The position numbers and the translations under genes are program-made. A stretch of 55,288 bases of DNA, taken from contig JAIBBE010000093.1 of NCBI GenBank assembly GCA_019694835.1, positions 1 through 55,288 on the forward strand, written 5' to 3'. The notes below the pieces were generated by a model. It searched no databases and was not told the DNA's origin. It worked only from the letters and a program-made list of their open reading frames with translations. This DNA comes from Fimbriimonadaceae bacterium (lineage in GTDB: Bacteria > Armatimonadota > Fimbriimonadia > Fimbriimonadales > Fimbriimonadaceae). This document shows, in pieces, positions 17,328 to 25,581 of this stretch (within the stretch, counting starts at the first letter, position 1; every line of letters begins with the position of its first letter).

Positions 17328-20308
17328 CGCGCCCTGAGAACGGCTTCGACCAGCCACTGCGACCGCTGTTTGGCGTGCTGGAGTTGGGCATTGTTGAGTT
17401 TTTGGCTTGCCCAGTTGAGACGATCGAGGATCTCTCCCTCATCTGACGGGGCCAGTGTCGTACCCAGGCGTTTGCGAAGATCTTGGGCTGCCAACAGATA
17501 CGCCAAGGTGCGCGGTGCATCCCCGATCCTTTCGTAGGCAGTGGCCATACCCTCGAACGAAAGAGCGATTCCCTGCTGGTTGCCAATCTCGTTGCGCAGG
17601 CGCAGACTCCGTCGGTGAAGGCTCAAACCCAGCTTTGGGTCACCTTGGGCGACTTTCAGGTTGCCAAGGTTGGCAAGCGCCGCAGCCAAACCCCACTTGT
17701 CGCCCACTTGCTCCAGGATCTCGATGCTCTCACCGAGGTGATGTTCGGCCAGGTCAAGGTTGCCGAGCCTGGTTTCCACGAATCCCAGATTGCTCAGGCA
17801 TCCGCCTTCCGCGCGCCGGTCGCCGATGGTTCGGTGGATCGCGAGGGCTTCTTCGTAGCTGGCTTTCGCTTCGGCGAGGTTGCCTTGCTGTCGGCGCACG
17901 ATGCCGAGGCTGGTCAGTGCGCGGGCGATGCCGGGGCGGTCGCCGATCTGCTTGCGAATCTTGTACGACTTTTCCAGGTAGGTGCGGGCTCTGTCGTATT
18001 CGCGGAGGTCGGTGGTGACGATGCCGAGCCAGTTCAGGGTTGCGCCGATGTTTGGCCTGTCGTCGAGGTCGCGGAATGTCGTTAGGCTCTTCGTGAATAG
18101 ATCAAGTGCTTCGGCGAAGTGACCCCGTTCATAGGCCACCGATCCGAGTCCGGCTTGAGATTGGGCGATGCCTTTGCTGTTTCCCGCCTGGGTCGCGAGT
18201 CGGTGAGCGTCGTGATAACGCGCTTCGGCCTCTGCATAGTCACCCTGCAGGTACGCCAAGCGGCCTGCCCCGTGCTCCGCCGCCGCCAGAATTGGACCTG
18301 GCGCAAGCAGGCGTACTGTCCATTCACGCCCTTCTCGGATGTAGCCGCGCAGGTGCCAAAAGCGCCAGAGGGCGGCCACGAACCGCGCGGACTTCTCCTC
18401 AACCCCAGCCTCGATCACGGGGTTTGGCGTTGACGGTGTCTGGCTTCCGTGACCGGCCTCCATCGGTGGGACGATGGAGGCATAGTGGTTCATGGAGGCG
18501 CGCAAGTTCTCGATTTCGGTCTCGATCGTTGCGAGGACTTCGGGCGAAGCCGTCGCCAGGGTCTCCTCGTACTGCTCGGCGAACCGGAGCATGACCTCGG
18601 CGTGGCGTGTCCGCAGCAACTCGGCTTCTTCTTGGGATAACCGTTCGCTGGCGAACAGACCGATGGTCTCCAGCATGCGAAAGCGCATTTGGTCGCCGTT
18701 GTTTTCCGACACGACCAGCGAGGCATCGGTAAGCTCGTCGAGCAGATCCAGGGCCAGCGGTTCATCCAGCACTTCCTCCGCGAGTTCAAGGGTCCAGCCG
18801 CCGGAGAACACGCTCAAACGAGGAAGGAAGGCAGCCGCTTTCGGAGAGAGGAGTCGGGTACTCCACTCGATAGTCTCGCGCAGCGTCCGATGCCTCTTCT
18901 CGGCAGAGCCGTGGCGCGCGACGAACCGGTCGAGGCGTTCTCCGAGACGGGAAAGCATTTGCGCCGGAGTGAGAACCTGGGCGCGGGCGGCGGCGAGTTC
19001 GAGAGCAAGTGGAATCCCGTCGAGGGCTACACACAAGGCGGCGACATCGCGAGCATTCGAGGCGTCGATGCGGAAGTCGGGGCGAACCGCTTGCGCACGT
19101 TGGCAGAAGAGCGAACCGCTTTCGCTGTTCAGGACCGAATTGGCGTCGCTAGTGACCGACGGAGTGCGCAGGGGAGGAAGTCGGACCTCGATTTCGCCTG
19201 GCAAACCCAACCGTCGGCGTGAGGTCGCCAGCACCTTCGTACCCGCTTGCCGCAAGAGATATCCAATGATTTCGCCGATGTTGGCTTCCGGACCTAGGTG
19301 TTCGACGTTGTCGAGGATCACGAGCGTAGGGCCACCCCTCAGGCGCTGCTCGACCATGCTGCGAGGGTCGCCGTCGGATGGGGTACTTCCGCTGGCGCGG
19401 ATCAGTGACCGCCAGACATCGGGCTCGCTGCTGGCGTCGGCCAAGGCGCAAAACCAGACCCGGGAGAGGTAGGCAGTTAGGAGGTCATTCGCCACTTGCA
19501 GCGCTAACCTCGTCTTGCCTGTTCCGCCGACTCCGAGCAAGGTGGCCAGTATCGGCGACGGCGTCGGAGCCAGAAGCTCAGCCAGATGACGACGTTCCGC
19601 ATCCCTGCCGACAAACGCGGCAAGGAACTGTGGCAGAGTTGGCTGATCTTGTTTGTCGGGAGGTTCTCGCTGGAGAAGATCGGTGATCTCGCGCGGGGGC
19701 CGCAGTCCGACTAGGCGCAGTGTCCGTTCCAGTTGAGCATAGGCGGTGAGGGCTTCGTCTCGGTCGCCTCTCGCGACGGCGAGCGAGATTCGGTGGTGGG
19801 CGGCGAGTTCGGAGGCCGGGTCTCGGTTGTGCCAGGCTCGGGCGATTTCAAGGTCGGTTGAGCCCGGACCGACCAACAGCTTGGCAAGCGTTTCGCGGAG
19901 TCCATCGCGTTCGCGCAGGACCCAGTCGTCATGGAAACCAAGCATGAAGGGACCGGAGTAGTGTTTCAGGGCTGCTTCATGGTCTCCTCGTTTGGCCGCG
20001 CGACGGAACTCGTTGACATCGACGATCAGGTCGCCCCGCAGGCGTACGTGGTCTCGCTCAGACTCCAAATGGTCGCCGAGGAGTGGGCGGAGGGAAGAGA
20101 GGGCTTGGCTGAGGCTGTTGCGGGATGCGCTGGGCTCGGTGTCGGGCCAGAAGGTCTCGATCAGATCGTCGCGCAAGTGGCTGCGTCCGGACTCCAGGGC
20201 AAGGAGTGCCAGCAACAGTGCGGTCTTGTGGGTTCGGAATCGCGTCGTCGCGCTCTCACCACGAACGATCCGGGGTGATCCGAACAACTCGACACGAATT
20301 GTCTCCAC
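17324..20308 (-). CDS. SARP/AfsR-type transcriptional regulator (BTAD, NB-ARC ATPase, TPR)
   Basis: The 994-residue protein has an OmpR-type winged helix (about 5-92) and a BTAD helical domain (about 95-213). An NB-ARC/STAND ATPase follows, with P-loop GVGGTGKT at 259-266, Walker B LVILDNVEHL and GIPLALELAAARAQ. At least eight TPRs of the pattern G.VAYERGHFAEALDLF run from about 680 to 960. Such proteins sense a ligand or partner through the TPRs and switch transcription when bound to ATP. The target genes are unknown. Residues 610-618 (SIVPPMEAG) are encoded by a dispersed repeat inserted in frame. GTG 20308 has a TAAACT box exactly six bases upstream. Confidence 0.9.
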   Translation of the reverse strand: METIRVELFGSPRIVRGESATTRFRTHKTALLLALLALESGRSHLRDDLIETFWPDTEPSASRNSLSQALSSLRPLLGDHLESERDHVRLRGDLIVDVNEFRRAAKRGDHEAALKHYSGPFMLGFHDDWVLRERDGLRETLAKLLVGPGSTDLEIARAWHNRDPASELAAHHRISLAVARGDRDEALTAYAQLERTLRLVGLRPPREITDLLQREPPDKQDQPTLPQFLAAFVGRDAERRHLAELLAPTPSPILATLLGVGGTGKTRLALQVANDLLTAYLSRVWFCALADASSEPDVWRSLIRASGSTPSDGDPRSMVEQRLRGGPTLVILDNVEHLGPEANIGEIIGYLLRQAGTKVLATSRRRLGLPGEIEVRLPPLRTPSVTSDANSVLNSESGSLFCQRAQAVRPDFRIDASNARDVAALCVALDGIPLALELAAARAQVLTPAQMLSRLGERLDRFVARHGSAEKRHRTLRETIEWSTRLLSPKAAAFLPRLSVFSGGWTLELAEEVLDEPLALDLLDELTDASLVVSENNGDQMRFRMLETIGLFASERLSQEEAELLRTRHAEVMLRFAEQYEETLATASPEVLATIETEIENLRASMNHYASIVPPMEAGHGSQTPSTPNPVIEAGVEEKSARFVAALWRFWHLRGYIREGREWTVRLLAPGPILAAAEHGAGRLAYLQGDYAEAEARYHDAHRLATQAGNSKGIAQSQAGLGSVAYERGHFAEALDLFTKSLTTFRDLDDRPNIGATLNWLGIVTTDLREYDRARTYLEKSYKIRKQIGDRPGIARALTSLGIVRRQQGNLAEAKASYEEALAIHRTIGDRRAEGGCLSNLGFVETRLGNLDLAEHHLGESIEILEQVGDKWGLAAALANLGNLKVAQGDPKLGLSLHRRSLRLRNEIGNQQGIALSFEGMATAYERIGDAPRTLAYLLAAQDLRKRLGTTLAPSDEGEILDRLNWASQKLNNAQLQHAKQRSQWLVEAVLRAR
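18456..18481. repeat. Palindromic repeat family F inside a CDS
   Basis: CCTCCATCGGTGGGACGATG plus GAGGC forms a short imperfect palindrome. It is nearly identical to the intergenic copy at 42686-42711. It lies in frame in the linker before the TPR region of the regulator. Confidence 0.8.
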
Positions 20309-20314
20309 GTGCGG

Positions 20315-20320
20315 AGTTTA
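20315..20320 (-). promoter_or_regulatory. -10 box of a predicted leaderless promoter
   Basis: On the minus strand TAAACT ends six bases before GTG 20308 of the giant regulator. Confidence 0.5.
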
Positions 20321-20330
20321 CGGCCTTGGT

Positions 20331-20562
20331 CGGGTAACGGGTGGCGGGGAACGGGGGACGCGTCGGCACGAGCCATCCAACGGCTACCGGGTTAACCGGC
20401 GGGGAGAAGGTTCGCACGGATTGGTCAGTGGGTGCCCTGAGAATTACTCCCCCCAGCGCATCCTCCTTCGTCGTCGCGCAGGCCTCCTCACGGGGTGAGG
20501 GTGGACGGCGGGCGTCATCCGAGTATTCGCCTCCCGTCACCCGCCACCCGCTACCCGTCCCC
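20331..20562. repeat. Composite repeat: family G arms enclosing a family A arm
   Basis: The left G arm (20331-20360, CGGGTAACGGGTGGCGGGG) and the right G arm (20530-20562, ACCCGCCACCCGCTACCCG) are inverted. Directly inside the left arm, 20360-20388 is a single family A arm (CGTCGGCACGAGCCATCC). The remaining 140 bases hold no gene. Confidence 0.7.
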
Positions 20563-20606
20563 AAGGGCCATGTTGACAAACAGCCATATGTCTACCTAAA
20601 AAGGTG

Positions 20607-21562
20607 ATGACACATGGAATTCACATCGATCGCCAAGCGCTCTTGCGTCGGGCGGCGGAGATGGGGCCGGGGCATCGGGGGAAGCGCGATCCGAGCAACG
20701 CGGTCGAGCGTTCCGCTTTGGCGACGGCTTTGTCCGACGAGGCTCCCGCTTATCTTCACACCGAGCACACCTGGATCGACCGTCGGGCGAAGCTGTTTGA
20801 GGCGGGGGAGTATCCGGACAAGGGGTTAGCGTCACGCCGGAGATGCTGCGGGCCCTGGACACCAACTTCGATCTGCCGGTTCCGGTCCTGATCGAGCACG
20901 CACGGTCGCCGTTAGAATTGGGTTATTTGACCTCGATTGAGGTTGTTGGGGAGGAGTTGTTTGGCAACGTCGCACTGACGGCAGAGGCGGATGCGCTGCT
21001 GGCAAAGTCGGGTGCGCGATCGCTTTCAGTTGGGTTGTCGGGCGATTTGAGTTCGATTCGGGAGGTCAGCGTGGTCTCGAATCCGCGAGTCGCGGATGCA
21101 AGGTTGTTTTCGGGTTCGCTGGAGCCGGGTTCGTGGCAAGGTCCTTGTAATCCTGCGGTGAAACCTCTCCCCCAACCCCTCTCCTCCGCCACCCAGCCTT
21201 CCGCAGGCCAGGCCTCGCTGGCGCAGGAGAGGGGAGCCGGAACGGACGCCGAGGTGCTCATCGCTCGCTGTATCCGCGACGGACGACTCGTCCCGGCGCA
21301 GGCGGAATTCGCGCGGTTGCTGCTGCAGACGCCAGGGGCGATTACGTTTGGGGAGCGGTCGGTGTCGGTGGCGGAGATTTTTGAGCGGCTGATTGAGAGG
21401 CAGGTGCCGCATCGGCTGTTCAACGAGCTCGGGCGCGAGGGCGTGCAGGACTACAGCGAACACCTGCTGCTCCCCGAGGAGGCCGACTTCTACCGCAAGC
21501 ATTTCCCCGAGATCAGTCTCGACGACATCGCCCAGCGCAAGCGGGCTCATCCCTCGACTTAA
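20607..21562 (+). pseudogene. Mu-like phage protease/scaffold (GpI-type), frameshifted
   Basis: Two adjoining frames make one protein. Codons from ATG 20607 run to GEYPDKG at about 20825, and the rest (VSVTPEMLRALDTNF onwards) continues one frame over. Restoring one G in the run at 20822-20825 joins them. The N-terminal 160 residues look like the Mu-type prohead protease, with VLIEHARSPLELGYL and ARSLSVGLSGDL. The C-terminus has LPEEADFYRKHFPEISLDDI. A family C repeat at 21163-21237 is translated in between as low-complexity protein. The product would mature the capsid and scaffold its assembly. The break may be a real inactivation, a sequencing error or recoding. Confidence 0.65.
21163..21237. 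repeat. Palindromic repeat family C inside a CDS
   Basis: CCCCTCTCCTCCGCC and GGCGCAGGAGAGGGG form inverted arms. Copies are at 24250-24323 and 28243-28317 and, reversed, at 51132-51206. Confidence 0.85.
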
Positions 21563-21571
21563 GGAGAAATC

Positions 21572-22012
21572 ATGGCAGCACTGACTCAAGCCTATGAGAC
21601 CTTCGAGCGGCCAGGATTGGTCGTCTCGTACAAGGTCAGCAATGTGAAACTATACAAAGGCGCGCTTGTTGGCGTGAACACGAGCGGCTATCTGGTCGCG
21701 ATGAGCCACGCCACGGCGAGCCTCAAGTACGTCGGCACCAGCAACGAGACCGTTGATAACTCGGGCGGCTCGGCAGGTGACAAGTCGGTCAACGTGACTA
21801 AGAGCGGGTCGGCGGTTTTCAAGGCGGTTTCGGGCTTCACGCCGACCGTCGCCGACCTCGGCAAGGAGGTCTACGCGAACACCGACTGGGAAGTCCAGGT
21901 CGCGACGGCTGGCCTCACGAATCAATACAAGGTCGGCACCATCGTCGCCATCGAATCGACCTCGACGGGGCAGGCGGGTGTTCGCGTCCGCATCGACAAC
22001 TATACGGTCTAA
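21572..22012 (+). CDS. Phage capsid decoration-like protein
   Basis: The 146-residue protein is rich in Val, Thr, Ser and Gly with alternating beta patterns (GALVGVNTSGYLVAMSHATA, VGTIVAIESTSTGQAGVRVRI). It sits between the protease/scaffold gene and the major capsid gene, where phages encode the decoration or head-stabilising protein. I infer that role from position and composition. AAGGAG precedes the ATG, and the previous stop overlaps this ribosome binding site. Confidence 0.7.
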   Translation: MAALTQAYETFERPGLVVSYKVSNVKLYKGALVGVNTSGYLVAMSHATASLKYVGTSNETVDNSGGSAGDKSVNVTKSGSAVFKAVSGFTPTVADLGKEVYANTDWEVQVATAGLTNQYKVGTIVAIESTSTGQAGVRVRIDNYTV

Positions 22013-22030
22013 GACCAGGGAGGAATGAAC

Positions 22031-22969
22031 ATGGCTCTGACCAAGAGCGACATACCTGACTTGCTGTTGCCCGGCTTGCGCACCGAGTTCGAACTCGCCT
22101 ACCGCAGCGAACTCGACCGATCCATCGCCGACCAGTTGGCGACGGTCATCAACACGACGATGCCGATTCAGAAGTACGCCTGGCTCGGCGCGACTCCGCC
22201 CATGCGCGAGTTCATCGACGAGCGGCGACCGTCTGGCTTGAGTCCGTACTCGATTACCATCGAGGACAAGACCTTTGAGTCCAGCATCGCGGTTGATCGG
22301 CGGGCGATTGAGGACGATCAGCTCGACATGATCCGGCTTCGGATTCGCGATCTCGCCCTGCGCGTGGCCGCTCATCGGCAGCAGATCGTGGTTGAAGCGC
22401 TGTCGGGCGGGTTCACGGCGACCGGGTACGACGCGGTGTCCTTCTTCAACACCGCGCACCCGATTCCGGGCGGCACAACGTATTCGAATCGCACCACGAG
22501 CCCGCTCGATGCGACAGCGCTGGGCGAGGCGATCTCGACGATGATGCTCGCGCCCGACGATGTCGGTCAGCCGCTCGGGATCGTGCCGGACACGCTGGTG
22601 ATCGGTCCGAAGAACCTGTGGGCGGCGATCGAATTGGTCGATAGCCCAGTCGTGGTGTACAAGCCGAGCGCAGTGGACAGTACCCCGGCAACGCCGTATT
22701 TGAATGCCTTCCACGGCAAGCTCAAGGTCGTGGCGAGTCCGTTCTTGACGGGTTCGGCGGACGACTACTGGTTCCTGCTCGACACCAAGCGACCGATTCG
22801 CGGTGTGATTCTGCAGCAGCGCAGCGACGTGCCGGTCGAGTTCAGCGCGCTGGAGGCGTCGTCGGGCTCGGAGTCGGCGTGGATGCGGGACCGCTATCAC
22901 TATGGCGTCCGGGCTCGCTACAACGTCGGCTACGGCTTGTGGCAGACGGCTTACGGTGCGATTGTTTAA
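22031..22969 (+). CDS. Mu-like major capsid protein (GpT family)
   Basis: The 312-residue protein matches the Mu gpT-type major capsid: SDIPDLLLPGLRTEFELAY at the start, KYAWLGATPPMREFIDER, then FESSIAVDRRAIEDDQLDM and FFNTAHPIPGG. It also has ALEASSGSESAWMRDRYHYG near the end. It would form an HK97-fold shell. ATG 22031 is chosen because GGGAGG lies about seven bases upstream; ATG 22025 is too close to it. The frame is intact, unlike the protease gene. Confidence 0.88.
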   Translation: MALTKSDIPDLLLPGLRTEFELAYRSELDRSIADQLATVINTTMPIQKYAWLGATPPMREFIDERRPSGLSPYSITIEDKTFESSIAVDRRAIEDDQLDMIRLRIRDLALRVAAHRQQIVVEALSGGFTATGYDAVSFFNTAHPIPGGTTYSNRTTSPLDATALGEAISTMMLAPDDVGQPLGIVPDTLVIGPKNLWAAIELVDSPVVVYKPSAVDSTPATPYLNAFHGKLKVVASPFLTGSADDYWFLLDTKRPIRGVILQQRSDVPVEFSALEASSGSESAWMRDRYHYGVRARYNVGYGLWQTAYGAIV

Positions 22970-22978
22970 GGAGACAGC

Positions 22979-23242
22979 ATGAATGCTGAACAAATCGCCG
23001 GGCTCTTGGTGGGGCTCGGCATTGGTGGCGCGGTCGGGGCGGTGGCGGCGGTCTTCCTTGCCGCCTCTCGCTTGAAGGCTTCGGTGGACGACTTCGGGAT
23101 GCGTTTCCGCGCCTACATCGCGGGCAAGACTGATCCCGATTCGGTCGATCTGGCCGAGTCGTTCACCACGATGGAAGCGGGTCTGGCCCGGCTTCTCGAT
23201 TCCGTCAACAAGGCGCGACGCGCCTTCACGCCCCGACGATAA
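22979..23242 (+). CDS. Small single-pass membrane protein in the capsid cassette
   Basis: The 87-residue protein has an N-terminal glycine- and alanine-rich membrane helix (about 7-29, GLLVGLGIGGAVGAVAAVFL) and a charged helical tail. No family is recognised. AAGGAG precedes the ATG ten bases after the capsid stop. A membrane protein between capsid and connector genes is unusual for Mu-like head modules. Confidence 0.65.
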   Translation: MNAEQIAGLLVGLGIGGAVGAVAAVFLAASRLKASVDDFGMRFRAYIAGKTDPDSVDLAESFTTMEAGLARLLDSVNKARRAFTPRR

Positions 23243-23252
23243 GGAGGCGCGG

Positions 23253-23498
23253 ATGGATGGTTCCAATTGGCGCGAGGCCCTGCTCTTCCTCGGAGGAGCG
23301 GTGGCGAGCGCGTTCGCGATGGTCCGGCTCGGCATGGCGCAGCAACGAAGCCTGCTCGACCGGCTCATCGCCTTTCTTCAGTCGCACGGCGAACGCCAGG
23401 ATCGGCTGGCGGGCGCGGTGGAAGCCCTCGGGGAACGGATCAGCGACAACACGATCGCGGTCGTTCGGCTGCTGGATCGATCGGGTGATCGGCGATGA
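23253..23498 (+). CDS. Second small single-pass membrane protein in the capsid cassette
   Basis: The 81-residue protein has one N-terminal hydrophobic helix (about 8-26, ALLFLGGAVASAFAMVRLGM). An amphipathic, probably coiled-coil helix follows (RLIAFLQSHGERQDRLAGAV). A holin or spanin-like role is possible but not shown. The AAGGAGG ribosome binding site is strong, and its stop overlaps the next start by four bases. Confidence 0.65.
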   Translation: MDGSNWREALLFLGGAVASAFAMVRLGMAQQRSLLDRLIAFLQSHGERQDRLAGAVEALGERISDNTIAVVRLLDRSGDRR

Positions 23499-23905
23499 GC
23501 CTGACCGTGACCCGGGCGAAGGTCAAAGAGATGTGCGGCATCTCGACCACCGACCACGACACCCCGATCGACAATCTCATCGCCGACTTGGTGCCGGTGA
23601 TCGAGTACGGGATCGTTGCTTCGTACCTGAGTGGTCCCTCTGGGCTGACCGCGACCCTGAACCTCGGGGCGGCGGAAGTCGTGGCGGGCGAGTTCATCGC
23701 CCAGCTTGCGCGGCAGCCCGGATACGCGGACAAGGTGCAGATTGGCGACTTGCTGATTCAGCCCTACCTCGCCGAAATCCCCGATCCGTCGGGCTTGAAA
23801 GCTCAAGGCTGGGAGCGGCTGCGCCCTTATCTGCGGGTTGACCCTGCCTTGCCTGGATTTGCGCCGGTGTCGAGTGCTGTCGGAAAACGCGAGGAGGACG
23901 TATGA
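23495..23905 (+). CDS. Phage head-tail connector-like protein (Mu gp36/DUF1320-like)
   Basis: The 136-residue protein is helical, starting VTRAKVKEMCGISTTDHDTPI with VPVIEYGIVASYL further on. This is the pattern of small head-completion adaptors that bind under the portal. The start overlaps the previous stop (ATGA), and the next start overlaps its own stop, so the genes are translationally coupled. Assignment rests on pattern and position. Confidence 0.7.
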   Translation: MSLTVTRAKVKEMCGISTTDHDTPIDNLIADLVPVIEYGIVASYLSGPSGLTATLNLGAAEVVAGEFIAQLARQPGYADKVQIGDLLIQPYLAEIPDPSGLKAQGWERLRPYLRVDPALPGFAPVSSAVGKREEDV

Positions 23906-24213
23906 CCGCGCTGCAGTCCCGGTTTCTTTCTCTCGTTGATCGTCTGGGCGAGAACTTCACGATCAGCGGCGTCACGCACCGGGGGGTTTTCGGCATCCTG
24001 CCCCCCTCGGTCGCGGGGCGGTACTTGGTGCAAGCGGTGCTTGATGCTTCGGAGCGGCCATTTCGGTCGGTGTATACGGCTTACGACGACACGTCCGCCG
24101 AGGCTGACATCGTCACCTGGAACAGCGTCACTTACACGATTCGCCGGGTGGTGGAGATGCGGGTCGGCGGCGTGGCGGTGTCGCGGCTACTGGTGCTGAC
24201 GGAGGGGCTGTAG
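23902..24213 (+). CDS. Phage head-closure-like protein
   Basis: The 103-residue protein is beta-rich (FTISGVTHRGVFGIL, ADIVTWNSVTYTIRRVVEMRV), as in stopper/head-closure proteins that follow the adaptor in phage head modules. GAGGAGG precedes ATG 23902. It is the last gene of the cassette: no tail, portal, terminase or lysis gene follows. Confidence 0.65.
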   Translation: MTALQSRFLSLVDRLGENFTISGVTHRGVFGILPPSVAGRYLVQAVLDASERPFRSVYTAYDDTSAEADIVTWNSVTYTIRRVVEMRVGGVAVSRLLVLTEGL

Positions 24214-24249
24214 GGCCATAGCGCGCCGTGACTGCAATCCTGCCGCAGC

Positions 24250-24323
24250 ACCTCTCCCCCAACCCCTCTCCTCCGCCACCACTCAATTAACTGGCCAAGT
24301 CTCCCGGGCGCAGGAGAGGGGAG
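24250..24323. repeat. Palindromic repeat family C, intergenic copy
   Basis: It has the same arms and orientation as the copy at 21163 within the phage protease gene, but a different central spacer. It marks the right edge of the capsid cassette. Confidence 0.85.
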
Positions 24324-24341
24324 TGGACAAAATTCAAAACT

Positions 24342-24371
24342 TTCCAAATTTCCACGAACTTTCAGTATTAT
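24342..24371 (+). promoter_or_regulatory. Candidate sigma-70 promoter of a short transcript
   Basis: TTCCAA (24342-24347) and TATTAT (24366-24371) are 18 bases apart in an AT-rich segment that stands out from its surroundings. Confidence 0.4.
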
Positions 24372-24377
24372 AAGATG

Positions 24378-24454
24378 CGTCTACCGCATGACGTATTAGA
24401 CATTTCGTGCCAGTGCCAACAGAATGTGCTCAAAAAGAGCACATTCTCATTTTT
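24378..24454 (+). ncRNA. Candidate small RNA or attenuated leader
   Basis: Starting about seven bases after the TATTAT box, the segment contains a small stem (GTCTA/TAGAC). It ends in a perfect 11-bp hairpin (AGAATGTGCTC, loop AAAAA, GAGCACATTCT at 24421-24447) followed by CATTTTT, a strong intrinsic terminator. It could be a stand-alone RNA of about 77 bases or a leader whose read-through reaches the pseudopilin at 24634. No known RNA family is recognised. Confidence 0.4.
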
Positions 24455-24633
24455 GGGAACTTTCTGTGTGGCTGCAAATTTGGGCTGATCGTACTATCAA
24501 TTGGTGCCATTTTCAGTTCATTGCAACCATGGCGCGAACGAAATGCGTACCTTTGCGTGTCATTCCAGTGATCGGGGGGGTTGTAGAGACTTACTCGACA
24601 CTGAAATCATTACCTTTGCAGGAGATGCATTCC

Positions 24634-25536
24634 ATGAAACGATCGCTGCGTGCGTTTACGCTTATCGAACTTCTGGTGGTAATCGCGATCATCGCGATTC
24701 TCGCCGCCATCCTGTTCCCCGTCTTCGCCCAGGCCAAGGAAGCCGCCAAGAAGACTCAGACACTGAACAACTACAAGCAAGTTGCCACCTCCATGATCAT
24801 GTATGCGGGCGACAACGACGACCTGTTCCCGCTGGCCTTCACCACAGCGAGTGTCGGCGGCGTCATCCGATGGGATACGGCCACGTCCATCCCCAATGGT
24901 TGGCGACCCGGTGCGTTCTCGCAAGAGCCACGCAACTCGGAAGATGCGCAGCACTGGGGCAACTCCATTCAGCCTTACTCGAAGAGCTACGAGATCTACG
25001 TCGGCGCAGGCATGCCGAAGGTCCGCGCTACGGGCGTGACCGACTATGGCACGCCGGTCAAGCCGTGGAAGGGCAGCAGTGTAACCTTCAACGGCATGCT
25101 GCATGCACAGAGCAGCTCGGGCGTCGCACTTCCCTCGCGACTGGCGCTCGTGTGGCAGGGTCAGGGTAAGGCCGAGTACGAAGGCTTCGCTCTTTCGAAC
25201 CCAACTCTTCGCTGTCCGACCGCGAACGTGCCCTGCGGCTTCAACCCCGGCGGCCCGAGTCAGGCGGGCGGTTCTTTCGGCGGAACGTGGTTCGGCCTCA
25301 ACACGACGGCCTGGATCTATGGCAAGGGCAGCCACTTCATCGCAACCGATACGTCGGCCAAGTTCTACAAGCTCGGCGGCACGACGGGCGCGGGCAACCT
25401 GAACCGCAGCCTTAACGATCCGTTCGCGGAGTACACCGTAGCAGGCAACCCGATCAGCATCTGGAACTGCTCGCTCGGCGGCGCACCGGCATACCCGTGC
25501 TTCTTCCGAGCCGACTCGGAGTTCACCTACTTCTAA
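24634..25536 (+). CDS. Pseudopilin with prepilin N-terminal cleavage domain
   Basis: The 300-residue protein has a prepilin leader (MKRSLRA) and [18 protein letters not shown] with Glu5, then an [16 protein letters not shown] helix. The globular domain contains [15 protein letters not shown], a motif common to the large family of DUF1559-like pseudopilins of Planctomycetes and Armatimonadota. Leader cleavage lacks the preceding Gly (Ala-Phe), a variation seen in this family. GCAGGAG is placed for ATG 24634. It has no pilin-assembly neighbours, so it is probably one of many dispersed paralogues. Confidence 0.88.
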   Translation: MKRSLRAFTLIELLVVIAIIAILAAILFPVFAQAKEAAKKTQTLNNYKQVATSMIMYAGDNDDLFPLAFTTASVGGVIRWDTATSIPNGWRPGAFSQEPRNSEDAQHWGNSIQPYSKSYEIYVGAGMPKVRATGVTDYGTPVKPWKGSSVTFNGMLHAQSSSGVALPSRLALVWQGQGKAEYEGFALSNPTLRCPTANVPCGFNPGGPSQAGGSFGGTWFGLNTTAWIYGKGSHFIATDTSAKFYKLGGTTGAGNLNRSLNDPFAEYTVAGNPISIWNCSLGGAPAYPCFFRADSEFTYF

Positions 25537-25545
25537 AAATCGATC

Positions 25546-25574
25546 GTCCCTCTCCACATTCAGTGGAGAGGGAC
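25546..25574. terminator. Bidirectional terminator hairpin
   Basis: GTCCCTCTCCAC pairs perfectly with GTGGAGAGGGAC around ATTCA. It lies between the convergent pseudopilin and thioredoxin-like genes. On the minus strand it is followed by an A/T-rich stretch. Confidence 0.75.
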
Positions 25575-25581
25575 GGCCTCG

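Noticed and set aside
21650..23368. A 572-codon minus-strand frame across the capsid genes
   Set aside because: It is antisense to phage genes with strong ribosome binding sites and recognisable capsid motifs; the composition is arginine-rich shadow.
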